A stretch of 64,000 nucleotides of DNA from Anaerosporomusa subterranea. Lineage in GTDB: Bacteria; Bacillota; Negativicutes; Sporomusales; Acetonemataceae. The position numbers were made by a program, and so were the translations under genes. Shown in pieces: positions 52,891-61,690 of the stretch. A model generated the notes under the pieces. It had not been told where the DNA came from. It did not search any database and saw nothing but the letters and a program-made list of their open reading frames with translations. Positions within the stretch are counted from its first letter, which is position 1. The number at the start of each line of letters is the position of its first letter. The stretch spans positions 248,001 through 312,000 of the forward strand of contig NZ_LSGP01000001.1 of assembly GCF_001611555.1 (NCBI RefSeq). The letters are read 5' to 3'.

Positions 52891-54141
52891 ATGGCTGAAA
52901 AGAAATTGCCTTTTACAAAAGAACAACTAGAATCAATTATTCAAGAATATCCGACACCTTTGCATATTTATGATGAACAAGCAATTCGGGCAAACGCCAG
53001 GAGACTATTGGCTGCGTTTTCCTGGGCTCCGAAATTTAAGGAATATTTTGCTGTCAAGGCAACGCCAAATCCGCATATTCTTTCATTATTGCGCGAAGAG
53101 GGAATAGGCGCGGACTGCAGCTCATTGGCTGAACTGGTTTTAGCAGAAAAGAGCGGCATTACCGGCGAGAACATCATGTTCACCTCAAATGATACTCCGT
53201 TTGAAGAATACCAGAAGGCACGCGAATTGGGAGCTATCATTAATCTTGATGACATCACTCAAATCGCCTATTTAGAGAAACATGCCGGTTTACCGGATCT
53301 CATTTCGTTCCGCTACAATCCGGGACCGTTGCGGGGCGGCAATTCGATTATCGGTAATCCCGAAGAAGCGAAATATGGCTTGACCCGCGAACAAATAGTT
53401 GAAGGTTATCGTATCCTTCGGGATAAAGGTGTCAAACGATTCGGCATCCACACAATGGTTATATCGAATGAACTGAATCCAGCCTACTTCATAGAAACTG
53501 CCAATATGATGTTTGATCTGATCATTGAGATTCATCAAGAACTAGGAATTCGCATTGAAATGGTCAACTTTGGCGGCGGTATCGGCATTCCTTACCGCCC
53601 TGAGCAAGAAGCTGTCGACTTAGAACTGATTGGCAATGGCGTTCAAGCTGCCTATGAAGCAAAGATTGTCGCTAATGGACTGGCTCCGCTGACGTTGGCG
53701 CTCGAATGTGGTCGTGTTATCACTGGCCCCTACGGCTATTTGGTGACAAGAGTTCTGCATAAAAAAGAGATTTATAAAAACTATATCGGTGTCGACGCCT
53801 CCATGGCCAACCTGATGCGCCCAGGCATGTATGGGGCCTATCATCACATCACTGTCGTCGACAAAGAACATGAACCATTAAGCCACGTGTATGATGTCTC
53901 CGGCGGTCTCTGTGAGAATAACGATAAGTTTGCGATTAACCGCAAACTGCCGAAAATAGATATCGATGATCTGCTTGTGATTCATGACGCTGGTGCGCAT
54001 GGTCATGCAATGGGCTTCAATTATAATGGCAAGCTGCGCTCTGCCGAAGTGTTGCTTAGACCAGACGGCAGCGCAAAATTGATTCGCCGAGCGGAAACAC
54101 TTGAGGATTTGTTTGGAACCTTAGATTTCAACAGCTTATAG
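52891..54141 (+). CDS. lysA: Diaminopimelate decarboxylase
   Basis: A 416-residue fold-III PLP enzyme making L-lysine from meso-diaminopimelate. Start ATG 52891 follows GGGAGGAAAG. PLP Lys in FAVKATPNPH, ADCSSLAELVLAEKSG, MVNFGGGIGIPY (glycine loop), LALECGRVITGPYGYL, and CENNDKF (active Cys). The substrate-binding EPGR of classical LysA appears as ECGR, which fits the divergent LysA subgroup found in some Firmicutes; another basic amino-acid decarboxylase is a minor alternative, but the L box supports lysA. Repeat C after the stop can serve as terminator. Confidence 0.9.
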   Translation: MAEKKLPFTKEQLESIIQEYPTPLHIYDEQAIRANARRLLAAFSWAPKFKEYFAVKATPNPHILSLLREEGIGADCSSLAELVLAEKSGITGENIMFTSNDTPFEEYQKARELGAIINLDDITQIAYLEKHAGLPDLISFRYNPGPLRGGNSIIGNPEEAKYGLTREQIVEGYRILRDKGVKRFGIHTMVISNELNPAYFIETANMMFDLIIEIHQELGIRIEMVNFGGGIGIPYRPEQEAVDLELIGNGVQAAYEAKIVANGLAPLTLALECGRVITGPYGYLVTRVLHKKEIYKNYIGVDASMANLMRPGMYGAYHHITVVDKEHEPLSHVYDVSGGLCENNDKFAINRKLPKIDIDDLLVIHDAGAHGHAMGFNYNGKLRSAEVLLRPDGSAKLIRRAETLEDLFGTLDFNSL

Positions 54142-54192
54142 AATAAACTCACAGAAGCCATAGGAACCGGCCAAAACTGGAAAATGGGCACT

Positions 54193-54270
54193 AGAGGAAG
54201 ATCGCCGCGCTCTGCTCGTGATGACACAGTTTGTCATTGCGAACGGAGTGAAGCAATCTTCCTCTTTTTT
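54193..54270 (+). repeat. Repeat C, copy 2, likely lysA terminator
   Basis: AGAGGAAGATCGCCGCGCTC faces GAGTGAAGCAATCTTCCTCT, with GATGACACAGTTTGTCATTG in the middle, ending in T6. Same family as 8331-8400. Confidence 0.7.
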
Positions 54271-54280
54271 AGGCTTTGAA

Positions 54281-54410
54281 GCGAGGTTGCGTTTTACCGC
54301 AGAGAACACAGAGGGGGCGGTACACAAAGGGAAACGGGACTGTGTTCTAATCTGCCGTAGCCCTCTGCAATTTTCCTCAGCGTACTCTGCGGTTCGCGTT
54401 CTCCGTTCGC
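54281..54410. repeat. Repeat A copy (fold-back)
   Basis: GCGAGGTTGCGTTTTACCGC then AGAGAACACAGAGG on the left; GCGTACTCTGCGGTTCGCG on the right. It lies between lysA and the beta-lactamase-like gene. Confidence 0.75.
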
Positions 54411-54435
54411 CCTAAAGAATGTCTCAACGGGTTTA

Positions 54436-55218
54436 TTATTGCAATGCATCATACACTATGCGCGACAACTCTGCAATGGTTTGTCTTCCCTGTTCTTCGA
54501 CCGGCAAGTTTTCTGTCATGATCGTCAGAATATATGGCGTCTGTCCATAGATGATACCTGAGTCGTGTTCAATGCCGTCAAGTTCACCGGTTTTGTGAGC
54601 AATGACTGTGCCAGGTGGCAGCAACAGTGGCAGTTTGCATTTATCTGTTTGACGTAGCAAGATGGCAAGCATGGCCTGGGAGCTGGCCGGATTGATGCAG
54701 CCATTGGTATAGAGACGGCCAAGCAGAATATTCATATCAGTAGGAGAGGTAAGGTTATCTCTGCCGGCGGCGCGGGCGGTAAAGTCCATCATGTGCCGGC
54801 CGAGGAGGGTGTTGTGACAGCCGATTGTATACGCCAGCTTATTGACTGAATCCATGCCAAGAATTCGAATAAGAATATTAGTGGCCGTATTATCACTTTC
54901 AGTAATCATCAACTCAATGAGCTCAAGCAATTTGATACTGGTTCCATACGCCGCATGTTCAAGCGGACCAGCGCCACCGACCCGTACGGCGGGTGTGACC
55001 TCGGCTGAATCTGACAGGTCGAGACAGCCAATACTGGCGCGACGGAAGGCTTCGGCCATGATAAATACTTTAATGAGACTGGCTGAAGGGAGCACAATGG
55101 GGTTGTAGCGCAACCCCATGCCTAAGTCAGGCAGAACTAATTCAATGGAATATGTACCAGGTGTGCCAGCTAGATGCTGTTCGATTTGCTGACGCAGCGA
55201 AATTAGCTTTTGTTGCAT
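54436..55218 (-). CDS. Class A beta-lactamase-like serine hydrolase, no signal peptide
   Basis: A 260-residue protein with the class A boxes better kept than in its paralogue at 29668: S-x-x-K in LPSASLIKVFIM, SDN in MITESDNTATNIL and HKTGEL as the KTG box. The general-base Glu of the omega loop (E-x-x-L-N) is not evident near RHMMDFTARAAGRDN. No export signal is seen, so it may be cytoplasmic or use another route. It could be a penicillin-sensing or esterase-like member rather than an antibiotic-resistance enzyme. ATG 55218 follows GGGAGGG. Confidence 0.83.
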   Translation of the reverse strand: MQQKLISLRQQIEQHLAGTPGTYSIELVLPDLGMGLRYNPIVLPSASLIKVFIMAEAFRRASIGCLDLSDSAEVTPAVRVGGAGPLEHAAYGTSIKLLELIELMITESDNTATNILIRILGMDSVNKLAYTIGCHNTLLGRHMMDFTARAAGRDNLTSPTDMNILLGRLYTNGCINPASSQAMLAILLRQTDKCKLPLLLPPGTVIAHKTGELDGIEHDSGIIYGQTPYILTIMTENLPVEEQGRQTIAELSRIVYDALQ

Positions 55219-55330
55219 GGTTGAACCCTCCCTTGCATTTTTTCGCTGTGAATCGACAGATTACCTCTTTACAGTTTGCTGGGGAGCGGGACAGGAAAAA
55301 GAAGGATGAGAGCGAAATAATGTCCGATAG

Positions 55331-55707
55331 AGCGTGTTTCAAAAAACACGCAACCACAAACAAGGGATGCTGTTAGAAACTGCCCAGATGTTGTTGCATA
55401 TGCGACTACAAACATCGCTGTTGTACATAAGATCAGTAGCATCACTAGGAACAGCGAGGCTTGCGCTACGTTGTTACCTATGCGACGTAACAGCAATTGT
55501 TGCCACCTAGTTTGTTAGCATCACCGCATACAAAAGGTACGCAAGCAAGCAAACGCAGTCGCGATTGCGCAACTCTTGGCGCTTTAGCGTCGTAGAGTTG
55601 GCGGCATACCCCTCGCGGGTGCAACGGCACGAACGCTATGCCATCCTTGGCGCGTTCGGCACTAGCGCATCCATGCGCGTCGCAGATGGGTGTTTTGTAA
55701 CAGCCTC
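55331..55707. repeat. Repeat B, copy 2, full-length with nested insert
   Basis: It starts AGCGTGTTTCAAAAAACACG, has GGGATGCTGTTAGAAACTGC as left arm and GCAGATGGGTGTTTTGTAAC, then AGCCTC as right arm. Inside are GGAACAGCGAGGCTTGCGC (also in copy 1) and a segment from about 55595 shared with copy 3. The right end is about 30 bases before the peptide-binding protein gene, so it may supply or block its promoter. No gene is seen in 55219-55738. Confidence 0.75.
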
Positions 55708-55738
55708 TGATAGGTGAAATCAGAAAGGAGCCTTCTAC

Positions 55739-57331
55739 ATGTTGAAAAACAGACTACTGCTTATTCTTTGTTGCACATTGATTGCCGGATTATTGATGAC
55801 AGGCTGCAGTAAACAACAAAGCACTCATCTGCGCTATGCTGTCGGCGCTGAGCCGGAAAGTATAGATCCCCGCAAATCGACTAGTATCGCTGCTTCTACT
55901 ATTGAAGCACAATTATTCGAAGGCTTGACTGTTCTCGATGCCGCCAACCGGCCGGCACCAGCCGCGGCTGAACGGTGGGAAGTATCTGCTGACGGTTTGG
56001 TGTATGTGTTTCACCTGCGTCAGGCGGCAAAGTGGTCAAATGGCGAATCGGTTACTGCTCATGATTTCGAATATGCCTGGAAGACTTGTCTCAGCCCAGA
56101 CTTCGCCAGTCCGTACGCCTATCAAATGTTCTACATAAAAAACGGCGAGGCCTACCATAACAAGAAAGCGTCGGCAGACCAGGTTGGCGTTAAAGCTCTT
56201 AATGATTATACATTGGAAGTTCGTCTGGAACGCCCCGCTCCCTACTTCTTATCACTGACAGCTTTTCATACCTATTATCCGGTTCACCAAAAGACTGTCG
56301 CCGCGAATGGCAAGTGGGCGACAGATGCGAAAAGCGTTGTCGGCAATGGGCCGTTTTTGCTGACTCTTTGGCAGCATAGCAGTAAAATGGAGCTTGCGAA
56401 AAATCCCCATTATTGGGATGCTGCCAGCGTGAAACTGGCCAGAATGGAGTTCCTGTTATTAGATAGCGCCAGCACGGTGATGGCGATGTTTGAACGCAAC
56501 CAAATCGATATTGGTGATAATTTACCTGCCAGCGAAATTCCCCGTTTGCTAGCTGAGAAAAAAGTGCAGATTCAGCCCCAGTTAGGAGTCGGTTATTATT
56601 CGTTCAATATGCAGAAGGCGCCGTTTGACAATGCTAAAGTCCGCAAAGCGTTTCAGTTGGCAATTGATCGCGAAGTGCTGGTGAAAAAAGTTCTTCAAGG
56701 CGGGCAGCAACCTGCGTTTGCTTTAGTGCCGACCGGGCTTGCGGATGTCAAGCCGGGGGAGGATTTCCGTAAAGTAGGCGGCGATTTGCTGAAAAACAAT
56801 GATATTGAAACAGCCAAGCGATTATTAGCAGAAGCCGGTTTTCCGGATGGCAAAGGACTGCCGCCAATCACTCTGCTATATAACACCAGTGAAACCCATA
56901 AAATGATGGCAGAAGCTATCCAAGAAATGTGGAAGAAGAATCTGGGCGTTCTCGTTCAACTGTCCAATCAAGAATGGAAGGTGTTCCTCGATAGCCTTGA
57001 CCGGCATGAGTTCCAAATGGCACGCGACAGTTGGGTGGGGGATTACGCAGATCCGATGACCTTCATCGAATTATTTGAAATGACGAACGGCAACAACGTA
57101 CCTGATTACAAAAATCCTGACTATGACGCGCTAGTTAATCAGGCAAAAAAAACACCAGATCAGCAGACACGCATGCAGGCTATGCACGCGGCAGAAAAGC
57201 TGCTGATCGATGACGCGGTCATTATTCCGTTATATTACTATACCAGTCCGTCGCTGGTAAAGGACCGTGTCAAAGGAACGATGCGATCAATTTTTGGCAA
57301 CATCTATTTTAAAAACGCTTATTTGCAATAA
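55739..57331 (+). CDS. Peptide ABC transporter substrate-binding lipoprotein (OppA/DppA family)
   Basis: A 530-residue SBP family 5 lipoprotein. The signal ends with the lipobox LLMTGC (Cys at about 23). Family segments: AEPESIDPRKSTSIAAS, QLFEGLTVLDAANRPAPAAAERW, YVFHLRQAAKWSNGESVTAHDFEYAW, NPHYWDA, KVRKAFQLAIDREVLV, and QMARDSWVGDYADPMTFI. It would capture oligopeptides at the cell surface. No permease or ATPase gene is next to it. The M19 dipeptidase follows 12 bases later, suggesting linked peptide uptake and breakdown. ATG follows AAAGGAG. Confidence 0.93.
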   Translation: MLKNRLLLILCCTLIAGLLMTGCSKQQSTHLRYAVGAEPESIDPRKSTSIAASTIEAQLFEGLTVLDAANRPAPAAAERWEVSADGLVYVFHLRQAAKWSNGESVTAHDFEYAWKTCLSPDFASPYAYQMFYIKNGEAYHNKKASADQVGVKALNDYTLEVRLERPAPYFLSLTAFHTYYPVHQKTVAANGKWATDAKSVVGNGPFLLTLWQHSSKMELAKNPHYWDAASVKLARMEFLLLDSASTVMAMFERNQIDIGDNLPASEIPRLLAEKKVQIQPQLGVGYYSFNMQKAPFDNAKVRKAFQLAIDREVLVKKVLQGGQQPAFALVPTGLADVKPGEDFRKVGGDLLKNNDIETAKRLLAEAGFPDGKGLPPITLLYNTSETHKMMAEAIQEMWKKNLGVLVQLSNQEWKVFLDSLDRHEFQMARDSWVGDYADPMTFIELFEMTNGNNVPDYKNPDYDALVNQAKKTPDQQTRMQAMHAAEKLLIDDAVIIPLYYYTSPSLVKDRVKGTMRSIFGNIYFKNAYLQ

Positions 57332-57343
57332 GGGGGTGAAAAT

Positions 57344-58285
57344 TTGCGGATCATTGACTTGCATTGTGATACTATTTTGAAGCTTTGGGAAGAAAACGGG
57401 GCTGCCGATTTGCAACGCAATCTGTTCAGTGTTGATGTGGAGAAACTAGTGAACGCTGGATCACTGGCTCAATTTTTTGCTATCTTCGTTGAACGTCAGG
57501 ACCATACCAAACCGTATTCGGCTTTTGAGGCGATGGCTGCCGTTTTCTTTAATGAGTTGGCGAAGAATTCGGATCGGTTGGCTCTGGCTCGTTCTGCGGA
57601 TGAACTTGAAATAAATCAGGGCGCAGGAAAAATCTCATGTTTTTTGACCATTGAGGAAGGCGGCGTGCTAGAAGGCAGTATGGACAATTTGCGAGCAGCA
57701 TATCAGCTTGGTGTTCGGCTAATTACCTTGACTTGGAACTACCCGAATGAGATCGGTTTTCCTAACAGTGAGTGGCGGTATCAACACGATGGCCTGACTC
57801 CCTTTGGCCAAGACGTCATTTGTGAGATGAACCGACTGGGGATGCTGATTGATGTATCTCACCTTTCCGATCAGGGATTTTTCGATGTTGCCCGGCTCTC
57901 CAAACAGCCTTTTGTCGCCTCGCATTCAAACGCTCGCGCGATTACCGGACACAGCCGCAACTTGACTGATGACATGATTAAGATGATCGCCGATCAAGGC
58001 GGAGTTATCGGTCTAAATTTCTGCTCCGAGTTTTTGGGGGCAAGCGAGATCAGCCGAGTGGAGGATATGGTTAGGCATGTCTTACATATCATGAAGGTAG
58101 GCGGCAGAGATGTCCTTGCGCTAGGCACGGATTTTGACGGCATTAATCCACAGCTTGAGATTGAGCACATAGGTCAAATTGGTAGCCTGATCCGCGCCCT
58201 GGAACAAGCTGGACTTACCGAAACTGAATTAGAAAAATTCTGTTGGCAGAATTCACTACGACTTATTCGTGATGTTATGGGCTAA
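57344..58285 (+). CDS. Membrane dipeptidase (renal dipeptidase, M19)
   Basis: A 313-residue zinc peptidase of the amidohydrolase superfamily. TTG 57344 follows AGGGGGTG. Metal and family motifs: DLHCDTILKLW (His-x-Asp), IEEGGVLEG (Glu bridging), LIDVSHLSDQGFFDV, FVASHSNARAITGHSRN, and LALGTDFDGI. It hydrolyses dipeptides, possibly including D-amino acid ones. It is co-directional with and very close to the peptide-binding protein gene. Confidence 0.93.
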   Translation: MRIIDLHCDTILKLWEENGAADLQRNLFSVDVEKLVNAGSLAQFFAIFVERQDHTKPYSAFEAMAAVFFNELAKNSDRLALARSADELEINQGAGKISCFLTIEEGGVLEGSMDNLRAAYQLGVRLITLTWNYPNEIGFPNSEWRYQHDGLTPFGQDVICEMNRLGMLIDVSHLSDQGFFDVARLSKQPFVASHSNARAITGHSRNLTDDMIKMIADQGGVIGLNFCSEFLGASEISRVEDMVRHVLHIMKVGGRDVLALGTDFDGINPQLEIEHIGQIGSLIRALEQAGLTETELEKFCWQNSLRLIRDVMG

Positions 58286-58446
58286 AATATGTAACAAATA
58301 GAGTACGCTATTTGTAAGGAAGCCTGAGCTAATAGGAAGGAAAAATAAAGATGCTGGAATTTATGTTAACTCAAAGAAGGTATTTTGGTGTTAATAGCGT
58401 ATAAGAATAGTGGAAGATGTCGCAAATACTCTGGAGGAGGAAAAGC

Positions 58447-59769
58447 ATGAATCGAATGAACCGTTTCCTGGTTGTGTTGCTCGTCCTAGGTCTCATGCTG
58501 TCTCTGGCCGGCTGTGGCGGAGACAAAAAGGAACCAGCTAAGTCAGGTGATCAAAAATTAGCTGGAAAAACTATTCGGGTTTTAATGGCAAACCACCCGT
58601 ATCCGGAAGCTCTCAAAAAGTTGATTCCTGAGTTTGAAAAGAAAACCGGTGCCAAAGTTAATTTGGAAAGCTACACTGAAGATCAGTTGACGCAAAAACT
58701 CACTGTTGAGTTCACCTCCGGCAAATCAAATGTCGATGTGTTTATGACTCGTCCTCTGCAAGAAGGTCGTTTATTTACAAAAAATAAATGGTATGAGCCG
58801 TTAAATGCGCAGATTGAGAAATCAGGCGATTGGGATTGGAAGGATTTCCCCAAATCCACTGCTGATGCTGTAACTTATAGCGGCAGCATCAATTCGGTGC
58901 CAATTGTCACCGAGTGGCAGACACTATTCTACCGGAAAGACTTGTTTGAAAAGGCAGGTCTGAAGCCGCCGACTACTCTGGAAGAACTTGAAGCGGCAGC
59001 GAAGAAACTGCATAACCCTGACGCAGGCATGTATGGTATCGTGTCCCGCGGTCAGCGCGCTAATGCCGTTACCCAGTTGTCAAGTTATCTATACAATTTT
59101 GGTGGCGACTGGATTAAAGACGGTAAAGCCGTTGTAGATACTCCGGAAGCTATTAAAGCCTTTGAATATTATGGCCGTCTGCTGCATGACTACGGCCCTC
59201 CTGGTGTAACCAATATGCATTGGCCACAAGCGCAAGCGCTGATGGCTAGTGGCAAGGTCGCCATGTGGACTGACGCCAGCACCCTGCTAGCAGGTTTGAT
59301 CGATCCGGCTAAATCACAAGTGGCTGACAAAATTGGTATTGCTCAGTTCCCGGCAGGCCCGAAAGGCAACCATCCGTTCTTAGTTGTACCTTGGGCGATG
59401 TCTGTTAGTGCTCAATCCCAGCAAAAAGATGCTGCTTGGGAATTCTTGAAATGGGCTTCCAGCAAAGAAGTGATGGTTAAGGCGCAATTGGCAGGCAATA
59501 CCACTTCACGTACCTCCATCTGGAATGATGCCGAAGTTGTTAAGAAACTGTATCCAGGCCTTGCTGACGACTTCAAAAAAGTTGGTCCTATCGCTACACC
59601 GTATGACCGTCCGCTTATGACCGCTGTTGTCGAAGCGCGTGACGCGATTGGCGAAGTCATTGTTAAGTCAATTGAATCCGGCGGCAAAGCAGATCTCGCC
59701 GATGCAGCGAAAAAAGCCGCAGCCAAGGTTGACGAATTGTTAAATAAGGCTGGCGAAGGTAAAAAATAA
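58447..59769 (+). CDS. Sugar ABC transporter substrate-binding lipoprotein (family 1)
   Basis: From ATG 58447 (after GGAGGAGG) it has 440 residues with a lipoprotein signal (LVVLLVLGLMLSLAGC). Solute-binding family 1 features: IRVLMANHPYPEALKKLIPE, KKTGAKVNLESY, SGKSNVDVFMTRP, YRKDLFEKAGLKPPTTLEEL and MASGKVAMWTDAS. Together with the two permeases and the MalK-like ATPase downstream it makes a complete CUT1 importer for an oligosaccharide, glycerol-phosphate or polyol. The precise sugar is unknown. A repeat A element separates it from the permease gene. Confidence 0.93.
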   Translation: MNRMNRFLVVLLVLGLMLSLAGCGGDKKEPAKSGDQKLAGKTIRVLMANHPYPEALKKLIPEFEKKTGAKVNLESYTEDQLTQKLTVEFTSGKSNVDVFMTRPLQEGRLFTKNKWYEPLNAQIEKSGDWDWKDFPKSTADAVTYSGSINSVPIVTEWQTLFYRKDLFEKAGLKPPTTLEELEAAAKKLHNPDAGMYGIVSRGQRANAVTQLSSYLYNFGGDWIKDGKAVVDTPEAIKAFEYYGRLLHDYGPPGVTNMHWPQAQALMASGKVAMWTDASTLLAGLIDPAKSQVADKIGIAQFPAGPKGNHPFLVVPWAMSVSAQSQQKDAAWEFLKWASSKEVMVKAQLAGNTTSRTSIWNDAEVVKKLYPGLADDFKKVGPIATPYDRPLMTAVVEARDAIGEVIVKSIESGGKADLADAAKKAAAKVDELLNKAGEGKK

Positions 59770-59770
59770 A

Positions 59771-59921
59771 GATGAGGTTGCGTTTTACCGCAGAGTACAC
59801 AGAGGGTTCGTAGAGTGCACAGAGGGTTACGGTGAATTTCTAAGTCCTATAACGAAAACCGTAACCCTCTGTCTATCTCCGCGTAATCTGAGCACTCTGC
59901 GGTTAGCGTGCCCTGTATCCA
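59771..59921. repeat. Repeat A copy inside the sugar ABC cluster
   Basis: GATGAGGTTGCGTTTTACCG, then CAGAGTACACAGAGGG and CAGAGGGTTACGG on the left; CCGTAACCCTCTG and GAGCACTCTGCGGTTAGCG on the right. It can form a very long stem-loop between the binding-protein and permease genes. Confidence 0.8.
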
Positions 59922-59951
59922 TTTGGAAACTAACACACAGGGGTTGATCGC

Positions 59952-60824
59952 TTGAACGAATTCATTGAACGCAATCTTCGCTGGCTTTTTCCGTTACCTG
60001 CTGTTATCTTCATCGTAGCGATGATGGCTTTTCCTGTTATCTTTACAATAGGTGTCAGTCTGACCGACTGGGCGATGACCACAGGGGGAGAACCCCAATT
60101 TATCGGCCTAAAGAATTACCAGGACTTGCTTAGCGATAGCCGTTTTTACAACGCGGTCTGGTTGACCGTGTATTTCACTGTTTTGGCTGTTGGGGTTGAA
60201 ACAGTGTTGGGAGTCGGGATGGCTTTAATACTGAATCGAGAATTTGCCGGAAAGGACCTGGCAAAGGGTCTGCTGTTGCTGCCAATGGTTGCCACGCCGG
60301 TAGCAATCGGCCTGGCTTGGACTCTGTTTTATGAACCGTCGATCGGGCTTGCTAACTACGCGCTGCAAATGCTGGGTCTACCTGCCTCGAAGTGGTTAGC
60401 GTCGCCGAATTCTGTCATTCCCGCGTTGGCGATTGTCGACATCTGGCAGTGGACACCGATGATCGCTCTGATTGTGATGGCCGGCCTAGCCTCGCTGCCG
60501 CAAGATCCATTTGAAGCTGCGATGGTAGATGGAGCAACTCCCTTTCAGGTATTTCGTTTTGTAACTCTGCCACTATTGATGCCAACCATTCTGGTGGCAG
60601 TAATACTGCGCGGCATTGATGCATTTAAAACGTTTGACATCATTTTAACGATGACAGCAGGGGGACCTGGCTTTGCGTCAGAGACCCTCAATATATATGC
60701 CTATAACCTTGGGTTTGGCTATTTCCGTTTTGGTATGGCCTCTACCGCGCTAGTAGCTTTACTTGCAGTAGTCCTTGGTGGCAGCTTGATTGTTCTTTGG
60801 ATGCGCAAGCGGTTTGATTACTGA
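59952..60824 (+). CDS. Sugar ABC transporter permease (MalF/UgpA-like)
   Basis: A 290-residue inner-membrane protein with six predicted helices. The EAA loop that docks the ATPase reads DPFEAAMVDGATPFQVFRFV, followed by TLPLLMPTILVAVILRGIDA. TTG 59952 follows AGGGGTTG. The second permease gene starts 19 bases after its stop. It forms the channel with that partner. Confidence 0.92.
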   Translation: MNEFIERNLRWLFPLPAVIFIVAMMAFPVIFTIGVSLTDWAMTTGGEPQFIGLKNYQDLLSDSRFYNAVWLTVYFTVLAVGVETVLGVGMALILNREFAGKDLAKGLLLLPMVATPVAIGLAWTLFYEPSIGLANYALQMLGLPASKWLASPNSVIPALAIVDIWQWTPMIALIVMAGLASLPQDPFEAAMVDGATPFQVFRFVTLPLLMPTILVAVILRGIDAFKTFDIILTMTAGGPGFASETLNIYAYNLGFGYFRFGMASTALVALLAVVLGGSLIVLWMRKRFDY

Positions 60825-60843
60825 GAGGCAGGGAAGTGATGCG

Positions 60844-61662
60844 ATGAATAATAATAAGATTCTTCATAAAGCACTGTGGTATGCGCTGGTTATTGCTATG
60901 ATAATTCCGTTTATCTTTCCACTCGTCTGGATTGTCAGTTCTTCGTTCAAGACACAGGCGCAAATTGTCGCGTCGCCGCCAATTTGGCTGTTTGTTCCGA
61001 CTCTCGATAACTACAAGAATGTCTTCATCGACCAGGAATTTGGCAGATTTCTCTGGAACAGCGCGGTTATCGCGGTTGGTTCAACTGTACTGTCGTTGAT
61101 AATTGGCTTGCCGGCCGCTTATTCGATTTCCCGTTATAAACAACGAATGATTGGCGTTTTTATTCTGCTTGCCCGTGTCATGCCGGGGATATCCTTCTTA
61201 ATCCCCTGGTTTATCCTCTTTTCCAAACTGGGAATGATTGATACATTTACATCACTGATTGCCAGCCATATGATGGTAGGCCTGCCGCTGATTGTCTGGA
61301 TTATGATTAACTACTTTGATAATTTTCCCCACGAACTTGAAGAAGCGGCCCAAGTTGACGGCTGCACTTTGCATGGCGCTTTCTTTCGCATCGTGCTGCC
61401 GTTGGCTGGCCCCGGAATTCTAACAGCTAGCACCTTATCGTTTCTGTTTTCCTGGAATAACTTTATGTTCTCTTTAGTGTTGAGCGCACAGAATACGAAG
61501 ACTCTGCCGATTGCTATATTCAACTTTGTGTCTTACGCCGAAGTCGGCTGGGGCAATGTTATGGCGGCGGCGGTTGTGATCATTGCCCCAGCTATTATTC
61601 TGACGATGCTGTTCCAACGCTATGTAATTAAAGGGTTGACAGCGGGGGCTGTCAAGGGTTGA
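60844..61662 (+). CDS. Sugar ABC transporter permease (MalG/UgpE-like)
   Basis: From ATG 60844 (after GGGAAGTG) it has 272 residues and six helices; the open frame before it lacks a ribosome site. The N-terminus has IIPFIFPLVWIVSSSFKT, typical of MalG-type subunits, and the EAA loop is ELEEAAQVDGCTLHGAFFRI, then VLPLAGPGILT. The ATPase gene follows 28 bases later. Confidence 0.93.
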   Translation: MNNNKILHKALWYALVIAMIIPFIFPLVWIVSSSFKTQAQIVASPPIWLFVPTLDNYKNVFIDQEFGRFLWNSAVIAVGSTVLSLIIGLPAAYSISRYKQRMIGVFILLARVMPGISFLIPWFILFSKLGMIDTFTSLIASHMMVGLPLIVWIMINYFDNFPHELEEAAQVDGCTLHGAFFRIVLPLAGPGILTASTLSFLFSWNNFMFSLVLSAQNTKTLPIAIFNFVSYAEVGWGNVMAAAVVIIAPAIILTMLFQRYVIKGLTAGAVKG

Positions 61663-61690
61663 CGCAAAATGAACGAACGGAGTTGACAGA

